Below are positions 1 to 12,467 of a stretch of DNA of 64,000 nucleotides, in pieces (position 1 is the stretch's first letter; every line of letters begins with the position of its first letter). The notes beneath the pieces are model-generated. The model saw nothing but the letters and a program-made list of their open reading frames with translations. It ran no database searches and was not told where the DNA came from. The stretch comes from Oxyruncus cristatus. Its lineage: Eukaryota; Chordata; Aves; Passeriformes; Cotingidae. The position numbers were made by a program, and so were the translations under genes. The stretch lies in assembly GCA_013399855.1 (NCBI GenBank), contig VXAY01004090.1, positions 252,731-316,730 of the forward strand. The letters run 5' to 3'.

Positions 1-344
1 CCTGTAACCCATGGATCAAGTTTATTTTAGACCTCATCCTATCCAACTGATGGAGAAGACACAATCCCTTTAATGCCTCAGTAGAGAGACCCAGGGTGCA
101 AAGACTTTTTTGGCTCTGAAGATCCACAGTTAAATTTCCTGGATTTCCCTCAAATTGATTACTAACAGGTCTCCACAATGTGGGTTTCATTTTGTGACTA
201 CGAGAGGACAGCTGCCATTCTTCTCACAATAACTCCTTCAAAAGGTATTTCCATTCACAGTCATATTAAAGGCCATGGCAACCTGAAACCCCAGCAGATT
301 ATCTAGGCTGCTTTTCTTGGTGAGGGAAGATTAAGCATATACAG
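1..344. other. unannotated AT-rich DNA
   Basis: No coding region, RNA gene or recognisable repeat is seen here. The stretch is mixed-composition DNA running up to an ancient CR1 scrap. Confidence 0.5.
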
Positions 345-415
345 GCTGTTCTCGAAAAATGGTTGTCTAACCTGTTCTTCAAAGTCTCTCATGAAGGGAA
401 TACAGTCTTTGCTTT
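345..415 (-). mobile_element. ancient CR1-like LINE fragment
   Basis: The stretch reading 'ggttgtctaacctgttctt' followed by 'aaagtctctcatgaaggga' matches the inner 3' region of old CR1/L3-type LINEs read on the reverse strand, where blocks of this form precede 'gattccacaacctc'. It lies only about 28 bp before a younger minus-strand CR1, so it could be an independent older copy or a host into which the younger one inserted. It is short and diverged, so the assignment is tentative. Confidence 0.4.
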
Positions 416-442
416 AGGTGGTCATTTATTTTTAATATGGAA

Positions 443-805
443 ATCATAGAATCATAAAATGGTTAAGTTGGAAAAGACCTTTAAGGTCATCGAGTCCATC
501 AATGTAGCACCACCACCATGTCCACCACTAAACCATGTTTTTAAATGCCATATCCACATGTTTTTTGAACACTTTCAGGGATGGTGATTCCACCACTTCC
601 CTGGACAGCATGTTCCAATGCTTAACAACCCAACCCTTTCAGTGAAGAAATTTTTCCTTATATACAATCTAAACCTCCCACAGTGCAACTTGAGGCCATT
701 TCCTTTGGTCCTGTCACTTGTCTGCAACCTCCTTTCAGGCAGTTGTAGAGATCAGTAAGGTCCCTTCTCAGCCTCCTTTTCTCCAGACTAAATACCCCCA
801 GCTCA
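443..805 (-). mobile_element. CR1 LINE, 5'-truncated 3' end
   Basis: The left edge shows the reverse complement of the CR1 terminal octamer repeat (atcatagaatcataaaatgg), followed by 'ttggaaaagacctttaagg', the standard CR1 3' UTR block. Going right, the element keeps the CR1 order: the 'gggatggtgattccaccac' and 'cctggacagcatgttccaatgc' blocks, then 'aagaaatttttcctt', 'cctttggtcctgtcac' and 'cagcctccttttctccagac'. The copy is a typical 5'-truncated insertion of about 0.36 kb. A 98-codon frame antisense to it (658-954, minus) is partly LINE 3' region and not a gene. Confidence 0.93.
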
Positions 806-2229
806 ACACAAGTTAAAAAGCTTAAATGATTAGGAAACTGTGCTTGTTTTACCCACAAAAAAACTAATTTACCACAATTGTTTGAAAAACTTGGGGAAAA
901 ATGAAACTGGGGGAAATTGATGTCTATCTTTTCATGATTGCCATCACTCCCCAATTATGAATTAGGATTTTACTTTTATAATTTATGAACTATAATTTAT
1001 GAACTAAGCTAATTCATTTAAGCATAAAATCCACATTTCCATGGTAACAGCATGAATGAAGAAGGAATGAACTTCCAAAGTTCAATTGCATTTATTACAG
1101 TAGTTAAAAATAAAACTTCAGCAATTTTCACTGAAGAAATTGCTGTAGTCTTTTTGTATGAAAAAAAATAATTGAAATTAAATCTCTCACTGTAAATTTG
1201 TATAAGAACAACTGGATTTTGTATTGTATGTAACGAAGAGCCATGTGTGTCAAAATATCTAAGATTTTATTTTTTGTACTGTAATTTTAGTTGAGGAAAC
1301 TATTTAAAGGGAACTATTGTTAGATTGAGAAATATGATATGAAATTGTGTAGCAGAGGAAGTAACTTATGCTTCCATGAAAACACGTGTAGCGGGGGTTT
1401 TTTTATGCAGCCAATATTTTCATGAAACAAAAAAATTGTTAGAATTTACAAAAGAGAGTACATTAATGGATATTCATTGGCCATGCATTCCTCTTCATTA
1501 CACTGACAACAGTTATTAGCTTAATATATTAACAAACCCCAACGTGAAATCTGACAGTGAGATAAACACCTTGTTTCAAAAATGTTTAAATTTAGCCAGT
1601 TCTTGAAAAGTTATTTTAAACCTGCGGTGTTTGAAAGCAAAGAATAAATAATGAGAGAAACTATTTACAAGGCATTTAGTGTATTTTCTATGTTTTACTG
1701 ATTTTAAAAGAAGAATCAAGAAGTTTCTAGAAGCCTTATGAGTCAATAGCAAATTATTAGGTTCAGTAAATAATAGACAGGCAATCTAATTATTCCAATA
1801 ATGTACTAAATGTAATGATCTTTTTCTTTAAAAAAATAAAAATATATTAAAAATAAGTATATTATCAAAATGAAGGAGGATGAAAACCTCTTAGTGGAGA
1901 GAATTCTCTTTGAAATACAGACAAATAAAGCAGGATAATGAACCTCTACAGGTGTAAATACATGATCCCCTTATAATCAGAGCTTTTACAAATAATTTGC
2001 CAATTTGCCTATAGAATCTAAGAAAAGGGTGCATAAATCAGGCATTTTTTATAGCTATACACATAATGCTACAAAAATTCTTGTCAGCAACCTACCTCTG
2101 TCAAAACTGGTGATGCATGTTATACCCTTGTCTCCTCTGGGACCTGTGACCCCAAACATTTGAAGACACCTAGCCAGTACTTTTTTGTCTAGTACTATTC
2201 AAATCATAAAAATAATACCCAGACAAAGA
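806..2229. other. AT-rich unique DNA
   Basis: No gene or interspersed repeat is recognised. The region is strongly AT-rich, with runs such as the A/T-only stretch near 1829-1862. Nothing here looks like an exon with consensus splice borders. Confidence 0.5.
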
Positions 2230-3291
2230 TATTAAAAACATCCTGGCAGCAAAAAGGAGAGTTATGGATTTGATGGATAGGCTATTTGATGCATAAGGAA
2301 TACGCTGATGTCCACATACAAAGAGTTGCAGTCAACGGCTCAAAGTCCAACTCAAGATCATTGTCAAGTAAAACTCCACAGGTGTTGATACTGGGACTAG
2401 TACTGTTCAGTATCTTTCATAATGGCCTACACAGTGTGATTATGAATTTATGAAACATGATACCAAGCTGAGCGGTACAACTGTTATGCTAGAGGGAGAA
2501 GATGCCGTAAAAAAGGACTTTTCAGGAGTCATCCAATGGAAATCACATGAAGCTCAACAAGGCCAAGAGCAAGGGTAATTACCAGTATAAGGGAATAAGA
2601 GATTGAAAGCCCTGTGGAGAAGAACTTGCGAACACCAGTGGATAAAAAAATATGAGCTAGTAATGTGCACCTGCAGCCCAGAAAGCCAACCATATCCCGG
2701 GCTGCACCAGAAGAAGCATGACCAGTAAGCAGGTCAAGGGAGGTGATTTTGTCCCCCTCTAAACTGCTCTCTAGAGACCCCAGCTAGAGTACTGCATCCA
2801 GCTCTGGGGCCCCAACATTAGAAGTATGAGGACCTGACGAAGCAGGTCCAGAGGAGGCCATGAAGATGCTCAGAGGACTGGTGCACATCTCCTATGAAGA
2901 CCAGCTGAGAGAGTCAGGGTTGTTCGGCCTGGAGAAGACAAAGCTCTAGGAAGACCTTATTGCAGCTTCTCAGTACTTAAATGGGGTCTATAAGAAAGGT
3001 GTAGAAGGACTTTTTACCAAGACCTGCAGTGACAGGACAGTTTTAAACTGAAAAAGTGTAGGTTTAGATTGGACATAAGGAAGAAATCTTTTATGATGAG
3101 GGTAGTGAGACACTGGAACAGGTTGCTCAGAGAAACTGTGGATGTCCCATCCCTGGCAGTGTTCAAGGCCAGACTGGATGGGGTCTTGAGCAACCTGGTC
3201 TAGTGGAAGGTGCCCCTGCTCGTGGCAGGGGTGTTCGAAACTGATGATCTTTAAGATCCCTTCCAACCCAAGCCATTCTATGATTCTATGA
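2230..3291 (+). mobile_element. CR1 LINE, long 3' fragment with reverse-transcriptase remnant
   Basis: This is the longest CR1 copy in the window, about 1.06 kb. The left part (about 2230-2470) aligns by eye with the end of the CR1 ORF2 reverse-transcriptase region. A short peptide reading QRVAVNGSKS can be translated near 2320-2350, followed by a degenerate form of the CR1 'GSVLGPVLF' block, and then stops and frameshifts. Further right come 'accagtaagcaggtcaaggg', the 'ctggggccccaac' and 'gaggaggccatgaagatgct' blocks and 'cactggaacaggttgctcag'. It finishes with 'cccttccaacccaagccatt' and the terminal repeat ctatgattctatg at 3278-3290. The reading frame is broken, so the copy is immobile. 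A 92-codon minus-strand frame (2988-3266) is a shadow of it. Confidence 0.95.
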
Positions 3292-6200
3292 CTGCCCTTC
3301 CATTGGTACTACTAGGTCTATTCCTTATTTTTTAAACACAGGTTAATTATAGCCAATTCTCAGGGTGTATGTCTTTCTCAGAAACAACACTTTTACCTGT
3401 GTCTTTCACTTATCCTTTCTGCATATCATCCTGACACCTCTTTGATGGCTGTTAATTGCATTGCCCTGTTGAAGTGGGGCATCCAGGAACACAACTGACT
3501 TGAAAAAAAGCTTTCATCCTTCATGGCCTTCTGTCATTTACAAACTGATATCACTCCACTATTGCTGATGTCTTACAGCAGGTGTGATGCTCTTTTACTT
3601 GTCTCCACTAAGAATTCAGAATGAGTTTTAAAACTTAGGCACCACTAAAACAGGAAAATGTATACACGTATATAGGTGGGGTAACTATGTACATAAGAAT
3701 CAACTTTTTGGAACCATTAAGCTGTTAATTTCCATTCATAATACCATAATGAGAAGAGCACTGCTGTTTGTTCTCATCCCCCTTTCTGTTCCATCCCTCT
3801 ACGCCACCTACACATCTGTTGAAATATTATTTCTAAATTGCTAAAACAAGGTGAACGATATCTTCTTTCAAACAGGGTTCCTAAAACAAAAGTACTCATG
3901 AGCAACAAGTCGAAAAATCCACATTCTCTAAATCATGCCCAACTAATCAGGCAACATGCTTTTGAATCCACCACTGCTTTTGACAATTTCATGTGGTGTT
4001 CCTGAAAACTGCTGCTGAAAAGACCAATCCCAGCAGTTAAACCTCATCTCCTTAGTGGCTGTAATTAATGGCATCATGATAAAGAAGAGGGATTTTTTTA
4101 TTATTTATTTTTGACTGTGTAGTGATGCCCAACATGTACCAACTGAACAACTATTGTCATGTTTTGCTGTTCTAGGTTCAAGGAAATACCTCAAATGTTA
4201 TGTTAAAGCAAGATTACTTCTTTTTGTAAACCTGACTCTTTTCAGTTACTTCAGCTGAGGAGAATTTGGCACACAAAATCAATTTGAAAATGTCCTTAAG
4301 AGCTTTTTCAATTTAACCCACTGAGATTTTTCTGAACAAAAAAAAGCTGACTATATGAAAAATAAAATATTGAATATGGAAATTTAATAGTACTTTAATA
4401 TTTTAAAGCAAATGTATATGACAGCACCGAAACAGAGGATTTTGATATAATCAAAATTAGTCTAGAACGTCCAAATTCATTACTTCAACATTTTATCACT
4501 GAAAATTTTATCACAACCCAAAAATTATTTTCAACAATTTACATCAGAATAGAAACTTTTTGCACTGACAGTAATCTATTATTTCAGCATTATTAACAGC
4601 AGTTAAAGAACCCTTTTTTACTGATACTATTTAAGGAGTTCTATTATTTCAAGTAGTTAAGGTTTCCTTTTAAAACACCATGCCTTGCACATTTCTTCCA
4701 TGAATGTCCCCTTCTCACTTCAATACTCCCTTGAGTCACACGCAGTGGAGATCAGATAAATTCAGAGAATGTCTTCAGTTGAAATATCTTATAAAATGTA
4801 AATTACTGCTATAATCTGATGATATTTTATAAGCAAACTGACTTTAGCACTGTAACTATTTTAAAAAGCTAAAAATCTCGGGCAATCTTGCTGGCTATGG
4901 GGCTGTCTATAAACATTTTATTATTATTTCTATATGCAGTGTAGTACACAGGGTCAATATCTCTTTTGCATGGAGGACAAGACTAAATGAGACATGCATT
5001 CTGACAGCAGAATATCAATTGACTAGAGCCATATTTATCCAAGAGGAATATTTTCTGTTCTCTTAATACTTTATTTAAGTAGTTATAGAAATAGCAGTCC
5101 CCTTGACCCAACGAAGTTATAGCATGCCCCATTTCACATATTAACTGAAAATAAAATCAAATCTCTTAGGAAAACAAAGCCAGAGTCTACTGTCAATCAT
5201 AATACAAGTAACCTTTTAATTCCAACAGGGTCATAAATATTTACAGTCCTATGAAATATGAGATTCTGGCCCAGACAATAAATAAAATCAGAGTAAAGTA
5301 TGATACATTTGAATTAAAATCTATGTCTAGTAAAGCCAATTCTAGTACAATCCATCTTATTAATTTCAAAGAATTTCATATTTTTTAAGGTCTAAAATAA
5401 ATGTAAATGCACACGCTATAATACCGAGTTTGTATGTAAACTTCAGTTACAAAGAGCAAGTCCTCCCTGTTATTCTTTTGCCAGATTATCAGCACTTCTA
5501 CAGCTATTCTACAAAAGTAGAGTAATACAGTTTGAAAGCATCTTTTTCTATCCCCTGCTCATCACCACACTACAAGTGGAATCCACTATTGAAATATTCT
5601 GTAAGAGATGTTTGTGAATATTTGTCCAGTCACAATGACTGGGACATTGGATACAGTGTAAGGGCATCATGCAGGTATCAAATAGTATTCTGAACACGAG
5701 GATACTGTCACCTGAACAACTTCAAACATGAGCAGTTATTGGGTAACTTTAATCCAAATTTGTTTTCCTGATTTGGTTCCTACATGGAGTTTAGTCCTAT
5801 AAACACTGCAAGAATGATAGAAAGTATATAAGCTAGTAGGGATTGCTGAGAAGGTCAGGGAGTCCTGAGAGAGATGATGGAAACATTGCATGAATCTTCA
5901 GTGAAGGTACCTTTGAAGGGCAAGTGGGCAAGAGATATTTCAGCTTTTATTTATCAGTCAGAACAAAGGAAAGGCCACTAGGAGTTGTTAGTGATTCAGT
6001 AAGACAAGTCAAACTGGACTATAAGAAGATTCTCCCAAGGGATGAGATTGGGAGGATCTGCTGTAAGAGGTGATTCATCTAGAAAACAGAAAAATGCAAT
6101 TGGGTCAGTCTTTTGTGAGCTGGAGAGATGCAGTACAGCTATTGATTTTTTAAAAATCTTAGTCTGAAGAGAAAGAAATAAGTGAAATAAATAAAATAAA

Positions 6201-8748
6201 CATACACAATAGGAAGGGCTTTTTTCCATCCTCCACCAAACCAACACAGGAATGTAGCTCATCTCCCCACCTTTGATGACTCCTGGTCCTTCACAAAACC
6301 TGTGATGTAATAAGGTAATGAGAATTAAATGCAATGGTTGGCAGAGAGTGTGTTTATGTGCATGAAAAATTTTAGCTTTGAAATTATAAGAATGTATTTC
6401 TCTAAATACTCATCAGAAATCTGCTTATTAATGGATGCTGCTGCTGTATATTATGTTCTTGAAAAACCAGCCAAACCACAAAACACACATCTGATAATTT
6501 CAGTGAAGTCCTGGCCAGTAAATCAGGCTAGATGATAGCTAAGGTCTTCTGGACCAGATGCAGATGTATCTGCTAATTCACAACAATCTGGAAAAACTCT
6601 CTACTTCTCAGTTGTTACTGCCTGTAAGAAAGCTCTCATTTTAAACTGCTGCTTTGCATTGCTCTCTGCTTCTTCCCCTATATTTTCTATAAACAGTGGC
6701 ATTTCATGCCAGTTAATGAGACAGATTTTTGAAAGAGATGTAGAAATTCCAAAGCTATAGCTGAAGTTGTTAAAATTCATAATAAAGCTATGTAATGCTC
6801 AAAGATGTTGTCCACCTGCTAGAATTAAAACTTTTAAATGTATCTCAGTAATTCTTACACATTGACTTTCTCTGTCATCTGACAGCCCTCTGCACGGAAG
6901 TAGTCAGTTGAATATTTTAGAATCAACACCACAGTACTTCAGTGAAAGGATTATAATTAATTTTTCACAACCGCATAATTTCAGGGCATTGTGAAATACA
7001 ACTTCAGTGGATTTCTCTAAGCAGCAGCGTCCCAAAGTCATATTGAACAGTTGCGTCTATGGCAACATGTTCCTATTATCATAGACCTCATATTTCTACC
7101 ATCCTCTCTGAATTTTTTTTAGATAATTAACACAGAATTCAGTGCCAATTGTTAAAATCAGAATGAAAATAGAAGTTCATGCATAAAGCATCTTCTGCCT
7201 ACATATTGCCCTACACAACTTGAACAGATAAAACGTTTTTTGTTTAAATAGAACTGGGAAACATTTGAGACCAAAAGAGATCACAATTTACTTTTCATTT
7301 CCTGGCTTCTGCTACTACATGAAAGATCCGTTTATTCATTATTACATTACTACATAGCAAATAGTGTAAATTAGAGTGTTCTTCTATACTAGAAGGCTGG
7401 TGGCAGTCAGAGCCTGGATTGAGAGCCAGGACTCTCAGGATCTCTCTTTCAGTTTACCAGGTGCGGTAAACAGATCTGCCCCTCAGTTTATTCATCTGCA
7501 AACTGGTATTGTGGTATCATTCTCAGCAATCACTCTCAAAATGTCAGTGTCTTTATTACAATTCCCAGTCCTAGTTCCTCTGCAACTGCATACTACCTTT
7601 CAGTAAGGACACGCTTTGGTGTGCAAAGCTCTGAATGACAAATAACAGTAACACTGTTTAATATTTTCAAGTCACTTATAGAGATTGATTTGAAATATTT
7701 GATTTCCTTAATCTGAGAAAACACAACTCCATGCTCATTGAATCTTTGTGCTCTACAATCCACACCATGCAGCTTTGTGCTCTATCACCTAGAGTATTTC
7801 CCAAAGTATTCTTCCCTATGTGAATGCATTTATTTGTACCTATTTGTACTTTTGCAGCACAACTGACTTCAAGAATGGAATATGATCTTTTTTCACAACC
7901 CTCCCAGAACATGTTGAAGACATCTCTGGGTTGGCACCTCGTATTTCTAGGGGGAAAAAAAAAAAAAACACGATCAAGCTTCTAATGCTTCTATATTCTT
8001 AGTCAAATACCAAAATCAATGAGATGTCATTTATGAATATTTTTCTGGACTTCTCTCTAGATTACACCATCGACATTCTCATGCCTCTGCTAAAATAACC
8101 TGTAAATTATTGTGTTAATGTTTTCCTGGTATGGGTTTTACATTCCACTGAGCCATAGTCATCAAAGGTAGCTATGCAGCACCCAAAGAATTAAGCCTGC
8201 AATGCTGTCTTCAGCTTGTCTATAAGGAGAATCTTTCACTGCCATACTCTTTCTTTTGTTACTATATTATCTTACATATAGTATTTTACTATATCATTTT
8301 CAGCTACGCTACAGTCCCCACAGAAAACAAGTTCAAGGTGAAAGGCATGAAGAGAGGAAGGGAATTTATGCCCTCCAGCCAAATTTTCCAAAGAAGCCTC
8401 TGACAGTTTTTTGCCTGATGCATAATTCAGAGCTATGTAGGTAACATGTCAGAAGGTTCAGCTGCAGAATTAGGACACAGAAGGAAACCAGTAAAGTAAT
8501 ATACTTTAATTCCATGATAAAGAGCAACTGCATAAGAAAAATCTTAGAGGGGCAGCAGTTGCTTGCTGCCCTTTGCAGGTCACAAGTTTACTGGTTTGGG
8601 CAACAGTCTGTGGCTCCCGAGACTTGGTTTAACCCCCTGCTTTGCCATAGGCACACTAGTGTGATAAAGAGCAAGATGTTTGACATACAAGATCTCAGGG
8701 TCTTATATATGAAGATTAGGTCATGAGCATGACTAAGTTTTTGAACAT
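3292..8748. other. unique AT-rich DNA without recognisable genes
   Basis: About 5.5 kb with no repeat or gene that I can name. The longest frames (for example 5996-6334 minus, 112 codons) have no recognisable motif and no clear splice context. A pure 14-A run lies at 7955-7968. The region could be intronic or intergenic. Confidence 0.5.
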
Positions 8749-9250
8749 TGTAGGATTACCAGATTCTACCAAAACAACCACAATTAAAGCAATGTTAAAT
8801 CAAGTCCACTTAATCCCACCTAATTTGGGACATCACCTGACACCTAAAACCCATCTAAAGCCTCAAAGAGCCACCCAGTCTGATAGTTCTGCAGGTTCTC
8901 TGAAGCTTTAAATGTCTAAATTAATTTATTTCTCCAGATTTAGTCTGGAAGTTGTCATCATCTTTAAATTAACAAATAATCAAAGCATGTACTCATAAAT
9001 TGGTAATTAAGTCCAACCTAAAACCCTCTTGAAGCTCATCTTTAGAGAGATAGACACTTAAACCCTGACTAAATCGTTCCTTGACCTCTGTCTAATTATC
9101 TCCAAGAAGTATAAAACCTAGATGAGGTCAACACCACCATTACATCATAACAGTGGTGCAGCGCCAAAAATGCCATCTCTACACCTGAGATCCCCGTGTT
9201 TGGATCATTCACTTGGGATCACTTGGATCACTCACCACACCATCTTCAGA
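8749..9250 (+). mobile_element. possible LTR-like segment (ERV), family uncertain
   Basis: The segment begins with TGTAGG and carries a TATA-like box TATAAAA at 9110-9116, preceded by 'gacctctgtctaattatctcc'. It is followed by a less AT-rich stretch with 'gcgccaaaaatgccatctc' and 'gagatccccgtgtttgg', an arrangement like U3-R-U5 of bird ERV LTRs. I cannot identify a matching TG/CA right end, a polyadenylation signal at the expected place, or a target-site duplication, so both borders and the call itself are uncertain. A self-alignment against avian LTR libraries would settle it. Confidence 0.28.
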
Positions 9251-9822
9251 GAAGGGCCATATGGCAAGATGTGGAGTGGACAGATTTTTGTCATGGTTCT
9301 CCATTACTCACAGAGGAAAAGAAATTTAGTTATGATAGGCAGACTTGTCATCCTCTCTCCTCTCAAGCAGATGCCAAAAACTTTACTTTGGGAGAGTGCC
9401 CAAGTTAAGCACTGGAATTAGGTTGAATGAACTGATGTAACCATGCTAGGAAATATTTATTGACAGGGCACAAGTCACACACAACTGGATTACTAAGTCC
9501 ACAGACTGCAATCCAAAAATGTTTTCAGTTAATAAAACAAAAAAATCAATAAATTAAGTCTTCTTCATAGAAATTAGACCAACCTATTTCACATATAATG
9601 CCATCTTTTTGGTGTAAGAATTCGAAGGGGAAAAAACCTCTTTAAGTGTGCAGGGAAGGTTAATCAAAACTGTATCCCATCTTTACACATGCTCTCTGAA
9701 AATGTGATTCATCCTCTTGCTTTCCTCACATATAGCTACAAAAAAATGGATAAAGGATAGAAGGAACTCCTCTCCATGAGTAAATAAAAATCTCAGTCAC
9801 CTCTTAATATTCAGTCCATAGC
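9251..9822. other. unannotated DNA
   Basis: No gene or repeat is recognised. If the segment to the left is an LTR, the first part of this stretch could belong to it. Confidence 0.4.
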
Positions 9823-10028
9823 CTAAAACAGCCTAACCTTCAGAGGAAACAGACAAGATTTATAGATAAAGAAAATGGAAAGGCCAGAAAAGAAATAATA
9901 CGTGTATGGGAAGCCCTCAAAACTGATAACCAACCCTGTGATGAACTGCCAGAGTGCAGAGCTCAGCAGCTGGCTAACAGAGCGGACAGCCATGAGGAAT
10001 GTAATGGGCACTCCTGCACCAGGCTTCT
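9823..10028 (-). other. candidate exon or decayed fragment of a membrane protein
   Basis: A minus-strand open frame encodes a strongly hydrophobic peptide with two membrane-helix-like stretches. The first is around 'ITFLMAVRSVSQLLSSALWQ' and the second around 'YTYYFFSGLSIFFI'; the peptide ends with PLKVRLF and a stop at 9823-9825. On the minus strand it is preceded by 'aacatccttctag' (acceptor-like, exon starting near 10028). Near 9838 it reads CTGAAG followed by gttagg, a weak donor. The pattern of small residues, a polar turn and an aromatic-rich last helix resembles the final helices of major-facilitator-type transporters, but I cannot name a family. A second hydrophobic frame lies just upstream at 10109-10336 in another phase, which could mean separate exons, a frameshifted pseudogene, or chance. 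Confidence 0.18.
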
Positions 10029-10336
10029 CTAGAAGGATGTTAAACATTAAATTAAAACCTAAGCATTGACCAGAGACCATATACAAGGAGAGCCATTTGG
10101 GAGCATTTTCAGCTCATTCTCTCTGCAAAAGCCATGACAATAAAGACTTTCCATGAATCAGAAAAGGCTGAAACAGTCACCATGATAGTTGAGGAACCCA
10201 GTGGCTGCTGGGTGAAAAAAGTCATTTTCAAAAAGGAAATTAAAACTTGTCTTCTCCAATAGCTGTAGGCATCTCTTATCTCCTGGAAGCCAGAAATGTT
10301 CAAATCCTTTAGTAAAACCACATCCCAGACATCCAA

Positions 10337-10643
10337 CTGAATGTCTGGGGTCTGGTCTTCATGTAGATGCTACCACCCACCTGGGGTCTATACTAATTCA
10401 GGATATGTGCATATCTTTCCAATGTTAGTTGACTTTGTACCTTGCCCATCTTTTTATTGAATGTCAAAAGCAGGAAAAGCATCATCATTCATCTTAGTGC
10501 TGAATAATCCTTCATGTAATCTTCTTTGCTGGAACTGGGAGTTTTTAAGGATAATATGCACATTGTCTGAAATTAATGTATGCATAGCACTTTTTCAATG
10601 CCGTTTAACAGTATTACTCAGGCTCATGCCAGCTAAATATGTT
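10337..10643. other. unannotated DNA
   Basis: No gene or repeat is seen. A short plus-strand frame (10461-10721) has no recognisable features. Confidence 0.4.
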
Positions 10644-11063
10644 TCAGTAGATATCAGACCAGATTTCTGCAATGCAATCTACTTGGTATTGCTTGCGGCA
10701 AATACTTGGAAACTTCAGTAGATGTGCAATATGATGGCCCAGTATCTTACAATGCTTAACACAAGTGGAATAAATGTAAGGGATAAAGTAATTTTCTCGG
10801 GTCACACAGCGAGCACTAACCTTTAAATTTTCAATTCTGAATTTGAAGTACTCAATAGTACTGTCTGGGAGATAGTTACTAATGAAATTGCATACACTGT
10901 GGTAGGTGAGAACTCCAGATATCTGTAAATGCTTCGTTTCAATGAGCTTCTCAGAGACGTTTACTGCTTTCAAGCAGTTTCTCTGGTTTACTTGTTTCTC
11001 TGGTTTACTTAGATTGTGCCCAGTATAATGGGGGAGGAAAAGGAAAAGTTGTCTTTGCATCAT
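10644..11063 (-). other. longest open frame of the window, unrecognised
   Basis: This 139-codon minus-strand frame is the longest ATG-started frame in the 64 kb. Its product is rich in Ile, Cys, Tyr, Lys and Asn, with no signal peptide, zinc-finger spacing or other motif that I can recognise. There is no Kozak or promoter context and no adjoining exons. In AT-rich DNA of this length a frame of this size is expected about once by chance, so I list it for completeness and do not claim a gene. A 17-bp tandem duplication (10977-11010) lies inside it. Confidence 0.1.
10977..11010. repeat. 17-bp tandem duplication, two exact copies
   Basis: The unit gtttctctggtttactt occurs twice head to tail (10977-10993 and 10994-11010) with no mismatch, a recent-looking replication-slippage duplication. 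Confidence 0.9.
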
Positions 11064-11989
11064 CTTTGCAACTTGCTGAATTTATCTATGTCTCTAGATA
11101 TAGAGAACTTGATATCATAAGACACAGTAGCTACTGTGATAAGATAGCCAATGGTCTCAATATATTAGGATTTACAAGGTTGGGCTCAACAAAAACAAGT
11201 CAGGGTACAGTGTCACTCCAGGCGCTGCAACCCCTCTGTCAAGCAGCCTTGGGGTGCCTTTCAGTGTAACTACTCTACAAGTTCTCTGCAAGGCAGGGGA
11301 ACACATAGCTGCCACCTTCCAACGCACGAGAAACTTCATCCTTGACTGCTTCTGTCATGAACTGTCTCCTGTGGATGTATTATCAACAGTTCCCAGAGGC
11401 CAGGCTTGATCGTTTCCAGAAAAAAAGCCATATATGTAGCAACAGCTTCCAGGTATAGTTGCAATAGATGTTGTACAGATTAATCAATAAACAAGAAATA
11501 TAAAATAATAAAAATAAATAAAATATAAAAATCAAATTATCAAGCTAGAAAGAGACATCAAATGCTAATGGGAAGATTGTAAGTGATCAGTTTGATTTCA
11601 AAAGCTAATATGATGGTAACTTCAATGATTCTAGCTTTGGTTTAAGTACCAGGTCATCATACAGAATCAGCTGACCTCTCTCAAGCGCTAAGCTAGATAT
11701 GTACTGATCTATGTTTTGGTGTCATAAGCAATAAAAAGAACAGGTTCAACCCTGGTGACCGATATAACGCACTTTTTGGAAGCAGCATCCACAAGTCTGC
11801 TGTAAGATAACTCTAGTGGTTCTAAAACTGCCTAGGAAAGGAAATCAACATAGTGAATTTATCCACAATGAAAATACAAGGAAAATCTCCCCTCAGACAC
11901 TGAAGAAATAAAGAAATCAGTTTCTGTGGTCAAATCACTGTAGCAAGATACAAATATCACAGTGGTTTGTTTTTTCTCCAACCCTTAAC
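11064..11989. other. unannotated DNA with an A/T-only tract
   Basis: No gene is seen. A low-complexity A/T tract built on aaataaaata-type units lies at about 11487-11532. Confidence 0.5.
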
Positions 11990-12467
11990 TTACCTTTCTC
12001 TATTTATTCTTCTCTCTTCTTCTGGCTAGGTGTTCCCAGAGGCAAGGGAAACTAATGACTTCATTACACTTCACTTTGATAGGACTGACATTTTCTTCCC
12101 ACAAACCCAGGAAGAACATAGTGAGACACCCACGCTCCAACACGCTGCCTTAAGCCCCTTCCCCACTTGACAGTGTAAGATGAGGGAGTGTGGTCCATAG
12201 CACTCAGCTCCCAGAAAAGCAGCACTTCTGCACCCATCTTGCTCCACAGGACCCAGCTGCCCTTCATGTGACAGAGGCTCCAAGGTCTGGGGAGCAGGTT
12301 CCCAGCCACCCCACTGCTCCCCAGCCCTGTGCAGGACCCAGTGCAGACAGGCATTCTGGTCTTGTTCCCAGTCTCACATACCCCTTTTCATTTGCTGTGA
12401 TCCAGCAGCCTCATTTCACAGAAATATCAATAAGTGAAGTATGCTGCGAGGGCTGTGGGACTCCAGA
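11990..12467. other. GC-rich unassigned block next to LTR-like sequence
   Basis: Composition shifts to clearly GC-richer DNA compared with both flanks, for example the 'ccccactgctccccagccc' stretch near 12309-12327. Several overlapping frames of 70-96 codons appear on both strands, as expected when stop codons become rare. None has a recognisable domain. It may be internal sequence of the retroviral element whose LTR lies to its right, or an unrelated GC-rich insertion. Confidence 0.4.

Noticed and set aside
10644..11063. 139-codon frame as a novel gene
   Set aside because: A rough estimate for DNA of about this AT content gives an expectation near one such frame in 64 kb by chance. It has no motif, splice context or neighbouring exons.
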